From Amoebidium appalachense (taxonomy: Eukaryota; Ichthyosporea): a DNA stretch of 64,000 nucleotides. A program made the position numbers and the translations under genes. The number at the start of each line of letters is the position of its first letter. The stretch's first letter is position 1. This document shows positions 22,985 through 33,410 of this stretch, in pieces. The notes under the pieces were generated by a model. It saw only the letters and a program-made list of their open reading frames with translations. It ran no database searches and was not told the DNA's origin. The stretch covers positions 3,472,001 through 3,536,000 of the forward strand of contig CAVNZM010000006.1 of assembly GCA_963693365.1 (NCBI GenBank). Reading direction: 5' to 3'.

Positions 22985-24893
22985 AATGGGGGGGGGGGGG
23001 GGGGGGGGGGGGGGTACATACCTGTTTGGCATTTTGCAATTCGGGGTTCACAAATTGGAAAGTTGCTCCACTATCTCCACGTGGCCCTGTGAATTGGCTG
23101 TGAGTTTTTGTGTTGGAATTTCCGAATTTTGCTGGTGTTCTCTTTTAGCCGATTTTATAATTTTAAGTGGATTTTATTTTTTATATAGAATTTAATTTCG
23201 ATCGAAACATCGGAAAGGGCTAAGAATGGATATATGGTACAGTTGCCATAGACACAACGAGATATTGTCTGTGCCAAATCTTAAGGAGACTTGGGGGATG
23301 GATTTTCTCTTAAATCGGGGGGGGGGGGGGGGGGGGGGGGATCCAATCGATCAGATTAATCAAATTCAAGCCTGCCGGTAGACTGAAATTGTCGGATTTG
23401 GGGCTTTAATCTCAAACTGGTCAAATTTTCAACGGTAATTTCTCAGAGAATTAGCGCAGAAACCGGGGGAGAAAATGAAACTTCAATGATAGAGTGGGGG
23501 TTAATTAGTTATGTTGGAAAGGTGTCAACCTTTAAAAAGATCAATTTCTACCCCTTCTATAATTGGCTAAGAAGTGCAGAACGGGAAAACTTGATTTTTC
23601 CAAGGGATGCCACCCTTCCAAAATAACTAATTACCTCCCATTTTATAATTGAAATTCTATTTTCTCCCCCGGTTTCTGCGCTAATTCTCTCACAATCGAC
23701 ATGGGGTTTATATTGGAAGTTGAACTTTCGGATTTTTGGCCTCGATTGACCAGCTGGATCAATTATGGAATTTGGTCGATCTCGATCTGATGCGCACGCC
23801 CAATTTTTATTTAAAACCCATCCCCCAAGTCTCCTTAAACAATCGCCTGGATATGCCTAGATATATGGTTCTACCGAGACTGGTATATTCAGGATCCAGC
23901 TAGGTGATCTGTGGAATATCGAGTGTGTATTGCTTTTGGATCAGCACCCTCCACAGAACACTTCTAATAGACATTTATTGAGCCTGTAATGTACATCTTA
24001 CGTTTGTGATATCTCTATATCTACTAAGTTTCACCATGAGCCCTCCATTGGAATTTATCGTCGAGAGCATACGTGTAGCTTCCTTCTCAAAGCAAACATG
24101 TAATATCCTCCCTTATCTCCTCTATTTTTAGTCCCACTTCTGTGTTTTTCATGTTTGGTGACATCTAGCCGGTTTGAGTTCCAGTCATGTCTCCCTCTGG
24201 GTAACGGGCTTTCCTCTTTCAAAGGGTCATAACTATTTCGTCTACCACCCCTTAAGGTAGCTGGAGCCATGGAGTTGCGGCGGTCGGTCTCCGGGCCAAA
24301 TTCATATGAAAAACAGGGTTACATCGAGAGTGAAAAGGTAGCCGAATTATGCGCTAGAGCCAAAATTTTTGCATGGTAATTATGTAAATAGTGTTTTCTT
24401 GAAACGTTCAGTACAGAAAAATTATAACTCAATTGGTTCAGCGTTGGCGACGAAAAAACCAACTGCACCAAATCTGGAACGGTTTGATACTAAAAATAGC
24501 ACCAAAACGTACCAGATTTGGTGCAGTTGGTTTGTCAGTCGCTGACACCGAACCGATTGAGTTATAATTTTTCTGTACCAAACGTTTAAAGAAAACACTA
24601 TTTACATAATTACCATGCAAAAATTATGGCTCTAGCGCATAATTCGGCTACCTTTTCACTCTCGATGCAACCCTGTTTTTCATATGAATTTGGCCCGGAG
24701 ACCGATCACCGAAATTCCATGGTTTCATCCCCGTTAAAACTAACCAAAAAATCGGAAAAACTACTAGCAGATCGGCTGGATAAATGTTGTGGATACGCCA
24801 AAAAAAAAAAAAAAAAAAAGAAAAGAATGAAAGAAAGAACTAAATAAAAAGAACGTAAAAGACGAGGGCTTGTGTGTGTGTGTTTGTGCGTGC

Positions 24894-24938
<45 letters not shown>

Positions 24939-24970
24939 TGGTGTGTGTGCGTGTGCGTGTGCGTGTGCGT

Positions 24971-25043
<73 letters not shown>

Positions 25044-26329
25044 GGGGCGGCGGAAGGGGGGAGGGCGGGGGGGGGGGGGGGGGGGGGGGGATAAGCACCC
25101 ATTAGAGCGAAAGAAACCGATGCCCAGGGGGTTAGGTGGCTTTTGATTGGTTGACCCTTGTGCAGTATTTGAATGTTGTTCCTCTCTTTTCTAGGGTTAA
25201 TCTGTGATGAATTTGCATGGGCAAGAACGGAAATCGGTCAATGGGAAGGAACGGGAAGGGGGTTATGCAGAGGGGGTTCTTATGGAACATTGCTCAAACG
25301 ATCACACCAGCCCGAAATATTGTAAGGATAAACAGCTGGTGGAGTGCATATGACAAATACCTACTTTGGAGATACTAGCATGAAAGATGTGATGGTATCA
25401 AAAATGCAAATATCGGCTTTGAATATAATACAATGAAACGTGTGACGGTATCTAATATAGATATACCACCATGAAATATGCTAGGTGCGCTGGAAGGTTA
25501 CAGGGTAATATGAAAGACGAACCCTGATAAGAATTATGTGTGTGTGTGCGTGTGGGGCGGAGGAGGAGGGGGGGGGGAGGGGGGAGGGGGGAGGTCCTCG
25601 GTTATGTACACCACCTTGCAATCTGAAAATCGTTTGAGAAAAACATACAATATTATTATTTGTTCCCCACCCAGACAACCACAACAATCTCCTCCCCTCC
25701 TCCCCTCCCCCCCCCCCCCCCCCTTCCCCCCCCCCTCCCCCCCCCCCCCCCCCCCCTCCAAACACACACACACACATACACACACCACCACCACCACCAA
25801 CCAACCAACAAACCGACAAACCAACGAAAAGAAAAAAAAAAAAAGAAATAAATAATAATAAATAAATAAATGAAAATGAAAATGAAACTAAAAACCACCA
25901 CCCAGCCAACTCATCCCCCTCTTCCCTTCCCCTCACTCTTCCCTCCACTTCCTCTCTCCCTTTCCCCCCATCCTTGCTACCTCTTCCCCCACCCCCCTCC
26001 CTCCTCCCCTGTGCCTCCCCTCCTCCTATCTCGCTCTCTCTCTCTCTCTCTCCCCCTCCCTCCCCCCCCTCCCTCTCCCCCCCCCCCCCCCCCCCCCAGC
26101 TCTCTCTCTCTCTCTCTCCCCCCCCCCCCCCTCCTCCCCCCCCCCCCCCCTCTCTCTTTCTCTCTCTCTCGTCTCCCTCTTTTCCCTCTCCCTCCCTCCC
26201 TCCCTCCCTCCATCTCCCATTCTCTCGCTAACTCCCCCCATCAGACCCCTCTCCCAATCTTCTCACCACCACCCTCCACCACACGCGGACAAACAAGCAT
26301 TTGCTTGTTGGTGTAACTAGCTTGAGGAA

Positions 26330-26363
<34 letters not shown>

Positions 26364-27335
26364 GGGGTTGAATGTGTCATTAAGTACGAAGTACACATGA
26401 ACAACGGATAACACGATGCAGAATGCAAGCCATACATAAAGAGTATGCATAATAAGCAGAGCCCGGGGGGAGGGTAAATAGTAACAGCAATAACCAACAA
26501 CATACTTGAGTAATAATGAAACAGTTGCATTCATTGGAAAAAGAATATGTATGTGTTTGCGGGGGGGGGGGGGGGGGGGGGGGGAAGAAAGGGGTGGGTG
26601 TTTGGAAGGGGGGGGGGGGGGGGGGAAGGGTGTGCGCGTATGTGTGTTTGGGGGGGGGGGGGGGGGGGGGGTGAGGGGGGTGAGGCGGGGGGATTCTTTA
26701 AGATACCTTGAACGAGATATCCTGTATGTTGTAGTTTGTGTATGCCTCCGGGCACTGTGCAAATGCCTCCATTCCTTCATCCACCAATAGTTGGTCGGCT
26801 TGCAGAAGCTCGTCCTCAACATTCACTGCTTGTAGCCAAACAGAAAACGAGGTGGATTACCATACATGGTGTGTGCCGGGAGGATATCTGAAAAGAAACG
26901 AAAGGGGAAGGGGAATGAAGGGGGGGAAGAATATGAGGGGGGGGGGGGGGGGGGGGGGGGCAAGGCGGACAGGAGGGGTGACGGGGAGCAGGGGGTCAGG
27001 GGGCTGGTGCGGGGGGGAGGGAGGGGAGGGGGGGGGGGGGAGGAGAGGGAGAGGGGTGGAGGGGGAGGGGAGGGGACTCAGGGGAGGGGGGAGGGGGAGG
27101 GGAGAATGCGTGGAAGTCGCTTTGAAGAGGCGCCGGTGGGGGGACGGGGGGGTGGGAGGGGGGAGTTGATTACAGGGGCTTGCCCAGATCACAAATCTCA
27201 AGGAACATCGAATATCAAAAACGTGCTGTTGCGGGGGAACATGTAACAAGGGGCACGTCAATCACAGAAGCATACCGTCTGTGTTCGCCTTTGTTGCAGT
27301 GTAGTACTTTCTGGAGGTTGAAACAGAAAGCAGGC
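14988..27335 (-). CDS. Unrecognised multi-exon gene (at least 9 exons)
   Basis: Minus-strand exons: 27276-27335, 26707-26825, 22544-22647, 22340-22428, 21850-21943, 21501-21573, 20121-20218, 18719-18841 and 14988-15115. All have GT-AG borders. All junctions match in phase except 22340 to 21943, where an alternative donor or a small extra exon is needed. Together they give about 296 residues with ordinary composition, for example [73 protein letters not shown] and [17 protein letters not shown] recognise no domain, signal peptide or clear membrane segment. Both ends are open: an exon-like piece lies near 27400-27540 and a possible last exon near 14492. Introns contain a LINE, two foldback elements and poly-C-tailed repeats. 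It could be more than one gene, though the matching phases argue against that. Confidence 0.6.
15290..15485 (+). repeat. 190-bp repeat, copy A (LINE insertion target)
   Basis: Starts GGGGTTTACGCTG and ends GGTTCCCCG directly before a T run. It is nearly identical to 53921-54116 and, reversed, to 57708-57900. In all three copies the T (or A) run begins right after the CCCCG end. It may be a small RNA gene with a T-run terminator, a SINE, or simply a repeat used as a LINE target. Confidence 0.75.
15486..17418 (-). mobile_element. LINE-type non-LTR retrotransposon, copy 1, 5'-truncated
   Basis: Minus strand. The 3' end carries a poly-A tail (T run 15486-15515), the segment AGCCCCTTT, a (CA)n 3' UTR and the last part of the reverse transcriptase ORF. 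Homology to the longer copy at 54-57 kb stops at about 17418, so the 5' half is missing, typical of incomplete target-primed reverse transcription. I noticed only a handful of substitutions between the copies, which implies recent activity. It sits in the sense orientation inside an intron of the unrecognised minus-strand gene. Confidence 0.9.
15633..17418 (-). pseudogene. Reverse transcriptase ORF fragment of LINE copy 1
   Basis: Open frame of about 595 codons ending at TAG 15633-15635. Reverse transcriptase motifs in order: [17 protein letters not shown] (palm aspartate of motif A), [20 protein letters not shown] (motif B) and [11 protein letters not shown] (catalytic YADD). A C-terminal Cys/His cluster may be the usual LINE zinc-binding segment. 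It has no endonuclease because the copy is truncated at 17418, so it cannot be autonomous. Bases upstream of 17418 are unrelated flank that happens to stay open. Confidence 0.88.
17419..18560. other. Intronic or intergenic stretch without a recognised feature
   Basis: Complex sequence with only short homopolymers (G at 17569-17582, T at 18213-18228). It lies between two exons of the unrecognised minus-strand gene and I see no coding signal in it. Confidence 0.4.
18568..18695 (-). repeat. Poly-C-tailed short repeat, copy 1
   Basis: Read on the minus strand: GGGCTCTGCTTATTATGC, then TATGTATGGCTTGCATTCTG, then TACTTCGTACT and CATTCAAACC-type end, followed by a poly-C tract. It lies just after the donor of the exon ending at 18719. 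Confidence 0.8.
18907..19210 (-). repeat. Poly-C-tailed short repeat, copy 2, with extended upstream part
   Basis: Same core as copy 1 at 18907-19035. An upstream extension to about 19210 includes the GATCAGAGACGAGCAGGGTT segment, which is shared with 44880-45010 and, in the plus orientation, with 30560-30620 and 38430-38490. Confidence 0.8.
20243..20459. repeat. (TG)n followed by (TA)n
   Basis: TG at 20243-20385, then a 16-bp unit (CCTGTGCAAGTGTAAGCATA) that also precedes the TG run at about 20220, then TA at 20410-20458. Confidence 0.9.
23285..23834. mobile_element. TTAA-flanked foldback element 1 (MITE-like)
   Basis: TTAA at 23281-23284 and 23835-23838 flanks a 550-bp unit whose ends are inverted repeats beginning GGAGACTTGGGGGATGG. 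A second inverted pair lies inside, around GAGAATTAGCGCAGAAACCG at about 23447 and its complement at about 23680. Most of the element can fold into one hairpin. It has no ORF. TTAA target duplications are typical of piggyBac and Kolobok DNA transposons, so it is probably a non-autonomous relative of one of these. It sits in an intron of the unrecognised gene. Confidence 0.8.
24256..24733. mobile_element. Foldback element 2, near-perfect long inverted repeat, probable TTAA flanks
   Basis: From CCATGG at 24267-24272 to CCATGG at 24717-24722 the sequence is a long palindrome. Arms of about 210 bp (including GTCTCCGGGCCAAATTCATA and its complement) surround a short centre near 24490. TTAA occurs 11 nt outside each CCATGG (24252-24255 and 24734-24737), which suggests a TTAA target duplication with diverged tips. 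No ORF. Confidence 0.75.
24868..25091. repeat. (TG)n, (TGTGCG)n and poly-G
   Basis: Intronic simple sequence; no coding content. Confidence 0.9.
25092..26330. other. Intronic or intergenic stretch, pyrimidine-rich on the right
   Basis: 25092-25640 is complex sequence without a recognised signal. 25680-26270 is C-rich, with CT runs at 26031-26170 and short CCA and AAT repeats. Nothing coding is seen. Confidence 0.5.
26335..26466 (-). repeat. Poly-C-tailed short repeat, copy 3
   Basis: Same core as at 18568. The poly-C tail (plus-strand G run 26331-26362) follows the ATTCAA end directly. It lies in the intron between the exons at 26707 and 22647. Confidence 0.8.
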
Positions 27336-30039
27336 CTGAGGTAACAAGAAAGTATTGTGAGTGGTTGAACACAGCACATACGTATATCCCCTACCCAGCA
27401 CTGCACCTCAGTCGAGAATCGTAACAACCAAATTTGTATAGGATGGTACAAAAAGAACGAAGGCTAAGCAAAAAGAATTGTGAAGCTTGTCGACGTACAA
27501 CGTCGAGCTGTGGTTTGTTGAGGTGTTTTTCTACAAAAAAAAAGGACGTGAGTGGTGGTTGACTCTTGTATGCGAATGCAACGGCCAGGAGAAAGTTGGA
27601 CTTGCACTCCGGTGGGAGGGAGGTTTGAACGCCGGGGGGAGGAGGGGGGGGGGGGGGGAGGTTGACGGCAGGTAGGGGGAGGGGGGGGAAAGGGGTCACG
27701 GAAGGGGCGGGCAGGGGGGAGGGGGGCAGGGGACAAACACCTCGCACGCATGCACCCCCCCCCCCCCCCCACACACACACACACACATCGACACACACAC
27801 ACTATCCCAACCCTTGAAGTTCACAAGCAGACATAGCCTTCCACCCTTCCCTCTGCTTAATGCGGCACACGAGTCTGTGTGCGCGTTTGTGGGCGCGCAG
27901 GTGTGCGTGTGTGTGTGTGTACGTGTGTGTGTGCGTGTGTGTGTGTGGGTGTGTGTGTGCATGCGCGCGTGTGTGTTTGTGTGGGTGTGCGCATGCATGC
28001 GTGCGTGCGTGTCTCTCTGTGTGTGCGTGTGCGTGTGCGTGTGCGTGTGCCTGTGCGTGTGCTTGTGCGTGTGCGTGTGCGGGTGTGTGCGCGAGCGCCT
28101 GCGCCTGCGCGTGTGCGTGTGCGTGTGCGTGCGTGTGCGTGCGCGTCTGTGCGTGTGTGTGTGTGTGTGCGCGCGCACAAGTTTGTCTACGTGTGTGGGT
28201 GTGTGGGTGTGCTCGGCCACTCTAGTTTTGGCATACTAACCAAGAAGACGCGCAAAATTCGTCCTGATACCTTTAGATGGCAAGTCATTGTGTGGAAAGG
28301 CTTTGAAAGAGCTGTTAACCAAACCCCTTCTACCGAGGGTTCGCAACAATATAGCAACCATTGTTGTATGAACTGTGAGCTTGTTTTTGTGCTTGCTGGA
28401 TACTAAAGGTAATAAACCGTGACAGGCTGTTTTCCACGGTGTGACTGTGAGACAGTGTGAGATGTGGGGCAGCCCGCCAGGCGGCTGAGCCCGCGCTTTT
28501 GCCCAGCTCGGCCAATCACATTCTACCTAAACTGAGCCCACCGCACTTGAGCCACAATGCTGTGAATAACTCAATAAAAGAGTCTTTATGGAATTATAGC
28601 AAAAGACAGATATATAGGGATAATAAAAATTTATTGCTACAGCCCTATATAAAGATATATAGTAGCTGCGTTTCTTTCTTTTTGAGTTTACTCCAGGTTC
28701 TCCAGAAATCAGCTGCACCCATTTTGATTCGATAACCAGTCTAAAGGGCCTGTGATTAGTATCTTATCATAACTTTCAGATACGTCTTTTTGCAAGCCAA
28801 TTTTAATTGGTGTTCGTTTTGGTGGTATTTCCAGTGTACTCTCCTTGAGCGGAACTAAACCCATTGTGACCCACTTTTCATACACAAGTAAAACACTCTT
28901 AGAAATACAAGGGCCGGTATAGCTTTCTCGCATGGCAATTAAAAAGTATTTCTGGTTTAATTTTAGTAGATAATGCCGCTATGTGCCTCTAATTGGTAAG
29001 TTATATAGGACTGTTTGTATAGTTTTACTGTTTGCAATTTTCTTGATTATCTAAGTTTTTTGTGTAACCCCCTTCCCCGTTGTGCTAGGAGATTCCACGA
29101 AGAAAGGCCGCCGCCGCATGCAGCTATGCAGCTTGGTGCCGTCATGCACGGCCCTCTGAAAAAAGTGGCGGCCGGGGCGGCGGCCGTCAGCACGAAGAGC
29201 CTCTCTTCTTAGTTCGCGAAGAAAACTCTAAGGGAAGGAGCGAAGATCGTTGCCTATATTGAAGTTTTTTCCCCCATTATCACGGCTCTTTATGTATGGC
29301 GCTTTTACAAACTCCTTACTCTAGACGGGACTCCCCCCGTTCTCTTCATTTCAGCGAGCCTCAACTTCCATGTTCCGGGTTGTGAAGCAGCTTGTCTGAA
29401 CTTGCTGACACCATTTGTTTCGGGTTTGCCTCCTTCAACGTTATGGTTATGCGCGACTTGCGCAGCGCTTGAGCCAGAGCAATCATCAAAGTACATACTA
29501 CCCGTGACTCTGGTTCCATTAATCTGCCCTTTTCTCAGTCACATCTACCTCATTCGGCTCCATCCTGTGTTTTGTCCATGACTAACACCCGTTAGTCGCT
29601 GACACCTAAAGTGGGGTCTAAGTGACAAACGAAAACATGCCTTTTCCTGGGCAATTTGGGTAAGTATTCCATGCACTAAATCAACAAATTAAGCTGTTTT
29701 AGTACGGTTTAAGTTCTTACCCTTAAGTGGGAAAACACGCGCAAAGCTTTCTTCCTCCTTGCCTCTCCATCACGCCACCCTTTGTTTCCATCCGCTCTTT
29801 CCAATCGCTCCCTCCTTCCCTCCCTCCCCCCCCCCCCCCCCCCCCCCCTTCCCCTTCGCCCCAAAAGACACACACCCACAGAAGTTCTTTTCAATATGAC
29901 TTTCCTTTTCTATATGGCACTTGAAACGCCTTCTCTTTTTTTGCAAAAGTGCCTGCAGGTTTCAGGTAGGCTGGTCGACCTCCCTTTTTTGCTCTTCTTT
30001 TTTGATCCTAAATTTCCCTCTTCATTTGCTGCCCTGCAG
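27336..30039. other. Region between the minus- and plus-strand genes
   Basis: Contains G-rich DNA (27640-27730), a long imperfect GT/CA block (27895-28180) and complex sequence at 28210-29800. A 74-codon minus-strand ORF (28709-28933, beginning MRESYTGPCISKSV) has ordinary composition, but I cannot relate it to any family. A GC-rich segment at 29090-29215 is open on the plus strand. Neither is called as a gene. Confidence 0.4.
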
Positions 30040-31202
30040 TGACCGAGACCTCCAGGACCGCTGGAGTGTGCTGGAGCTGTATATGGACTCCTTTTTCTGG
30101 TTCTGGGTAGGTGAAGGGTCTACCTGTGATTCCATTGTTTCTTCCTGTGGTCTGACCATAAAGCTGTTTTCTGCTTGCGTGGAAACTTAAGTCCCCCCCC
30201 GTCCTCCCCCTCCCCCCGTGCGGGTTTCCGTTCCTCGTCACCATCTGCATTTGTTTCTTGTCTGCCACCTACATCAACCCCCCTCCCCGTTGCATACTTG
30301 AGTGTTTGCCTTTGCATGTGTCCTGCACCATGGTTCTCATCGTGTATGCGTACTTCGTACTGTGTTTCACATTCAAACCCCCCCTGTCTTCTTTCAGAGG
30401 TGTCCTTTCTGGACAGACCACTGTGTGGAGACATCTTTACTTCCATGCAACCGGGCATGGTTGCTCTGTGTCGTGCATCTGTAAGCACATATGCGTTTTT
30501 CGCTGCACTGCATTAGTTTGCACACACAGCTTCACCGTTTTTCTCACCTTGCTTGCATAAGCAACCCTGCTCGTCTTTGATTAAGGCGGGTTGACCCACC
30601 CAAGTTCAGCTGATGCTGTGCGCATGGCTGATAACTTGAATGTTTGTGAATGTGAATACTTACATACTTACATGTTTGCCTTTGCATGTGTCCTGCACCA
30701 TGCTTCTCATCGTGTATGCGTACTTCGTACTGTGTTCCGCATTCAAACCCCCCCCCCCCCCCCCCCCCCCCACCCCACCCCTCCCCCCCCCCCCCCCCCC
30801 CCCCTGGCCCCCCGACTCCCCACCCCCGCGCGCGCATCTTCCCTGTCCTTCTTCCCTCCCGGCCTTTATATCCAACCAACCACTTGCCTGTGGCTTCCGT
30901 CTCACCATCACAGGTCTCATTCCACACGTTCCCAGCCTCTCTCTCCTATGTATGTTATCCGCGTGCAATCCTCACGGCTGCAGGTTTTTCAAATAGCTCT
31001 TGACTTGACTTGATGGAGTGGCGTATTCTGGCAGATTTCTGCTCGGCTTGTTTATTCAGCCTGGTGTCTACACCACCAGCCCCTCCCTCCCCCTCCCCCC
31101 CCCCCCTTCCCGGCCCCTTAAACCATTACAACTACCACCAGGCCACCACCATAACATTTCTTGGTGTGTTCTTCCTCTTAGCATCCAGCAAAACCATTCT
31201 GC

Positions 31203-31251
<49 letters not shown>

Positions 31252-31276
31252 AAAAAAAAAAAACTCTCCACTTCCA

Positions 31277-31308
<32 letters not shown>

Positions 31309-32059
31309 CACCCTGCCCGCCCGGGCGAGCAAAAAAAACCGGGCGAGCAAAAAAAAGGGGGATGGTGGAGCTGGTTAGGAGAGAGAGGTAAAGAGAGCTG
31401 TATTGACAAGTTTCGGCCCCCCAGATCTTTTGGGGCACACTAGCGGTGCTCTTTCTTATTCTGCACATGATCCGGCTTTGTCTTGCCCACCGCCAACTCC
31501 GAATGATCGTCAACCTCCTGCCACGACCCGTCGAAAGTGTGTATGCGTCTGGGCACAACATGGATTATCAAACTTGCAGCATATGTCTGGAGGACTTTGT
31601 GGACGGCGACAAACTGAACTGGTTGCCTTGCCTACATGGTATGTGATTCCTTGATCTTGCTACATATGCTATTAGCTTTTTAGATCCTGGGCTTCCCCTT
31701 GTTTTTGCAAAGGCACTCTTTTTTTTTAGTTTTTGATGGCAAGTGGGATTCATGACGTCTTTGGAGAGTGCAGGTGGACACAGGGAAAGGGGGCGGGGAG
31801 GGGGGGGGGGGGGGTGGGGAGGAGGGGAGGGAGGAGAGAGGGGAGAGGGTTGAGGACCACGATGCCAACCAAATGATGGGATATGTCCTTAGGCCACACC
31901 ATATTCTTCCTGAGTGCCCGTACTGTTCTAATCTGCTTCCCTCACAACCACACAAGCACACGCGGGAACACGCACACATGCACATGCAGGCACAAGACAC
32001 ACACACATGCACATGCGCGCGCGCGCGCGCACACGCACACGCACACGCACACGCACACA

Positions 32060-32100
<41 letters not shown>

Positions 32101-32245
32101 GTTCCATGAGCACTGCATAGCCAAGTGGATCTCCAGTTTGCACGTGCAGTGCCCCGTGTGCCAAACGAACATGAAGGCTCCGGACGAAGGCACCCCACTC
32201 TTGAACCTTCTACGTGCACATCGAATGAGATACCTGAATGTTTAG
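30040..32245 (+). CDS. Membrane-anchored RING-H2 protein (probable E3 ubiquitin ligase), 5' end open
   Basis: Plus-strand exons: 30040-30109, 30398-30480, 31425-31638 and 32100-32245, ending at TAG. The last junction is certain: GTATGTG donor at 31639, CACACAG acceptor at 32098-32099, and the split codon restores HVFHEHC. The RING-H2 ligands are visible: CSICLEDF, LPCLH, FHEHC and CPVC. Upstream, FWGTLAVLFLILHMIRLCL is a good membrane segment. The first two exons (YMDSFFWFW; MQPGMVALCRAS) are hydrophobic and phase-compatible but less certain. Such proteins transfer ubiquitin from an E2 at a membrane. Start exons are missing. The 461-nt intron ends in a (CA)n tract that forms the acceptor. Confidence 0.75.
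30290..30390 (+). repeat. Poly-C-tailed short repeat, copy 4
   Basis: TACTTCGTACTGTG followed by CACATTCAAACC and Cs. It lies directly before an acceptor in the RING gene, in sense orientation. Confidence 0.7.
30655..30805 (+). repeat. Poly-C-tailed short repeat, copy 5
   Basis: GTATGCGTACTTCGTACTGT, CGCATTCAAACC and a long C tract. Sense orientation in the RING gene intron. Confidence 0.75.
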
Positions 32246-33398
32246 AACTCCGGAAATAGAGTCCTCCTCCCCGGAAATAGAGTCCTCCTCCCCTCAAACA
32301 CACACACACACTGCAACAAGGTCATGAATGGTTATCTATTTTTATTGCGAAGCCCTACGTATGCACATGTGTTGTTTGTTTACTATTGGAGGTATGACTA
32401 GGTTGATGAATGTTGCAGAACTTTATATAAATACGTGTGATGGTGTACATACGGACAGGAATATCCGCGAAGCTATTGTATTAAAGCGCGTGAGCGCGAA
32501 TGCGCTTTATTTGAAATCTTCAATTCATTACCGTGAAACATTTGCGAGGCCTGTTGCGGGCCCTCCTCGGTGATCGTAATTTCTGAGGTTCCCAAATAAA
32601 GCTCGGCAATCCTCATGTTGATTGGGTTTGCACCCACGACCTCGGCAGTTATTGATTGGCTAGTTTAGCATCACTTGATAATGGTTCAATGCATTCATGA
32701 TCCTTCACAAATCAACAGTAACTAATATCTATTAATTTTTAAACACCTACTCTCATTCGGTACCTAAAGTTTCTGCTGTATCTTGTTTTGCCGGCTACTT
32801 CTAGTGCCGTGGCAACTTCTAACTTGCAAGTTGCCTCACCTGGCCGCTGAGACTCGCAAACAGTGCAGCACGGCACGCCTCTGCGCCTACGTTGATAATT
32901 TGGCGATTTTCTTGCGCACTATCTGTGCACATGCGGTATATCTAACGCAACGCTAACAGAAAAAAAACTGACCGTTGCTAGCGCTAGTTTGGAAGGGCTG
33001 CACATGCCCATGAGTCTAACCGTTTAGTCCTTTTGTTAACTGTAGAGGTGTCACCCCCGTAGTGCCAGCGAGTGTGGAACTTGTAACTATAAGCTGACAA
33101 ACTTTTACTGTCAAAACTCTCACTTCATTGGCAGCACTCCTGAAGACTGGTTTTCAAAGACGGGCTTTCCGTAGTGTGCTTGACGTTATGGACGAACCTC
33201 AGCCACAATTCTGGTGTCAGCAAGCAAGCATGCAATCTACTTTTTTGTAAAACATCGTTCCAGGCAAAGATCGATTCTGCCACACGCCCATACGCACGCA
33301 ACACTAGGCGTATTTATTTTCGTTGTAAATCGGAAATCCGTTTAATTTTTTTTTTGCTCCACATCTCGTGGGAATTAATTAGTAGCTGCCTGTGGTCG
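32246..33398. other. Intergenic stretch between the RING and MGAT4-like genes
   Basis: Complex, moderately AT-rich sequence. A short direct duplication (GGAAATAGAGTCCTCCTCCC) lies just after the RING stop at 32251-32290. An AATAAA at 32597-32602 could serve polyadenylation of the RING gene. No ORF with protein-like content. Confidence 0.45.
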
Positions 33399-33410
33399 AT
33401 GCAGAGCACC

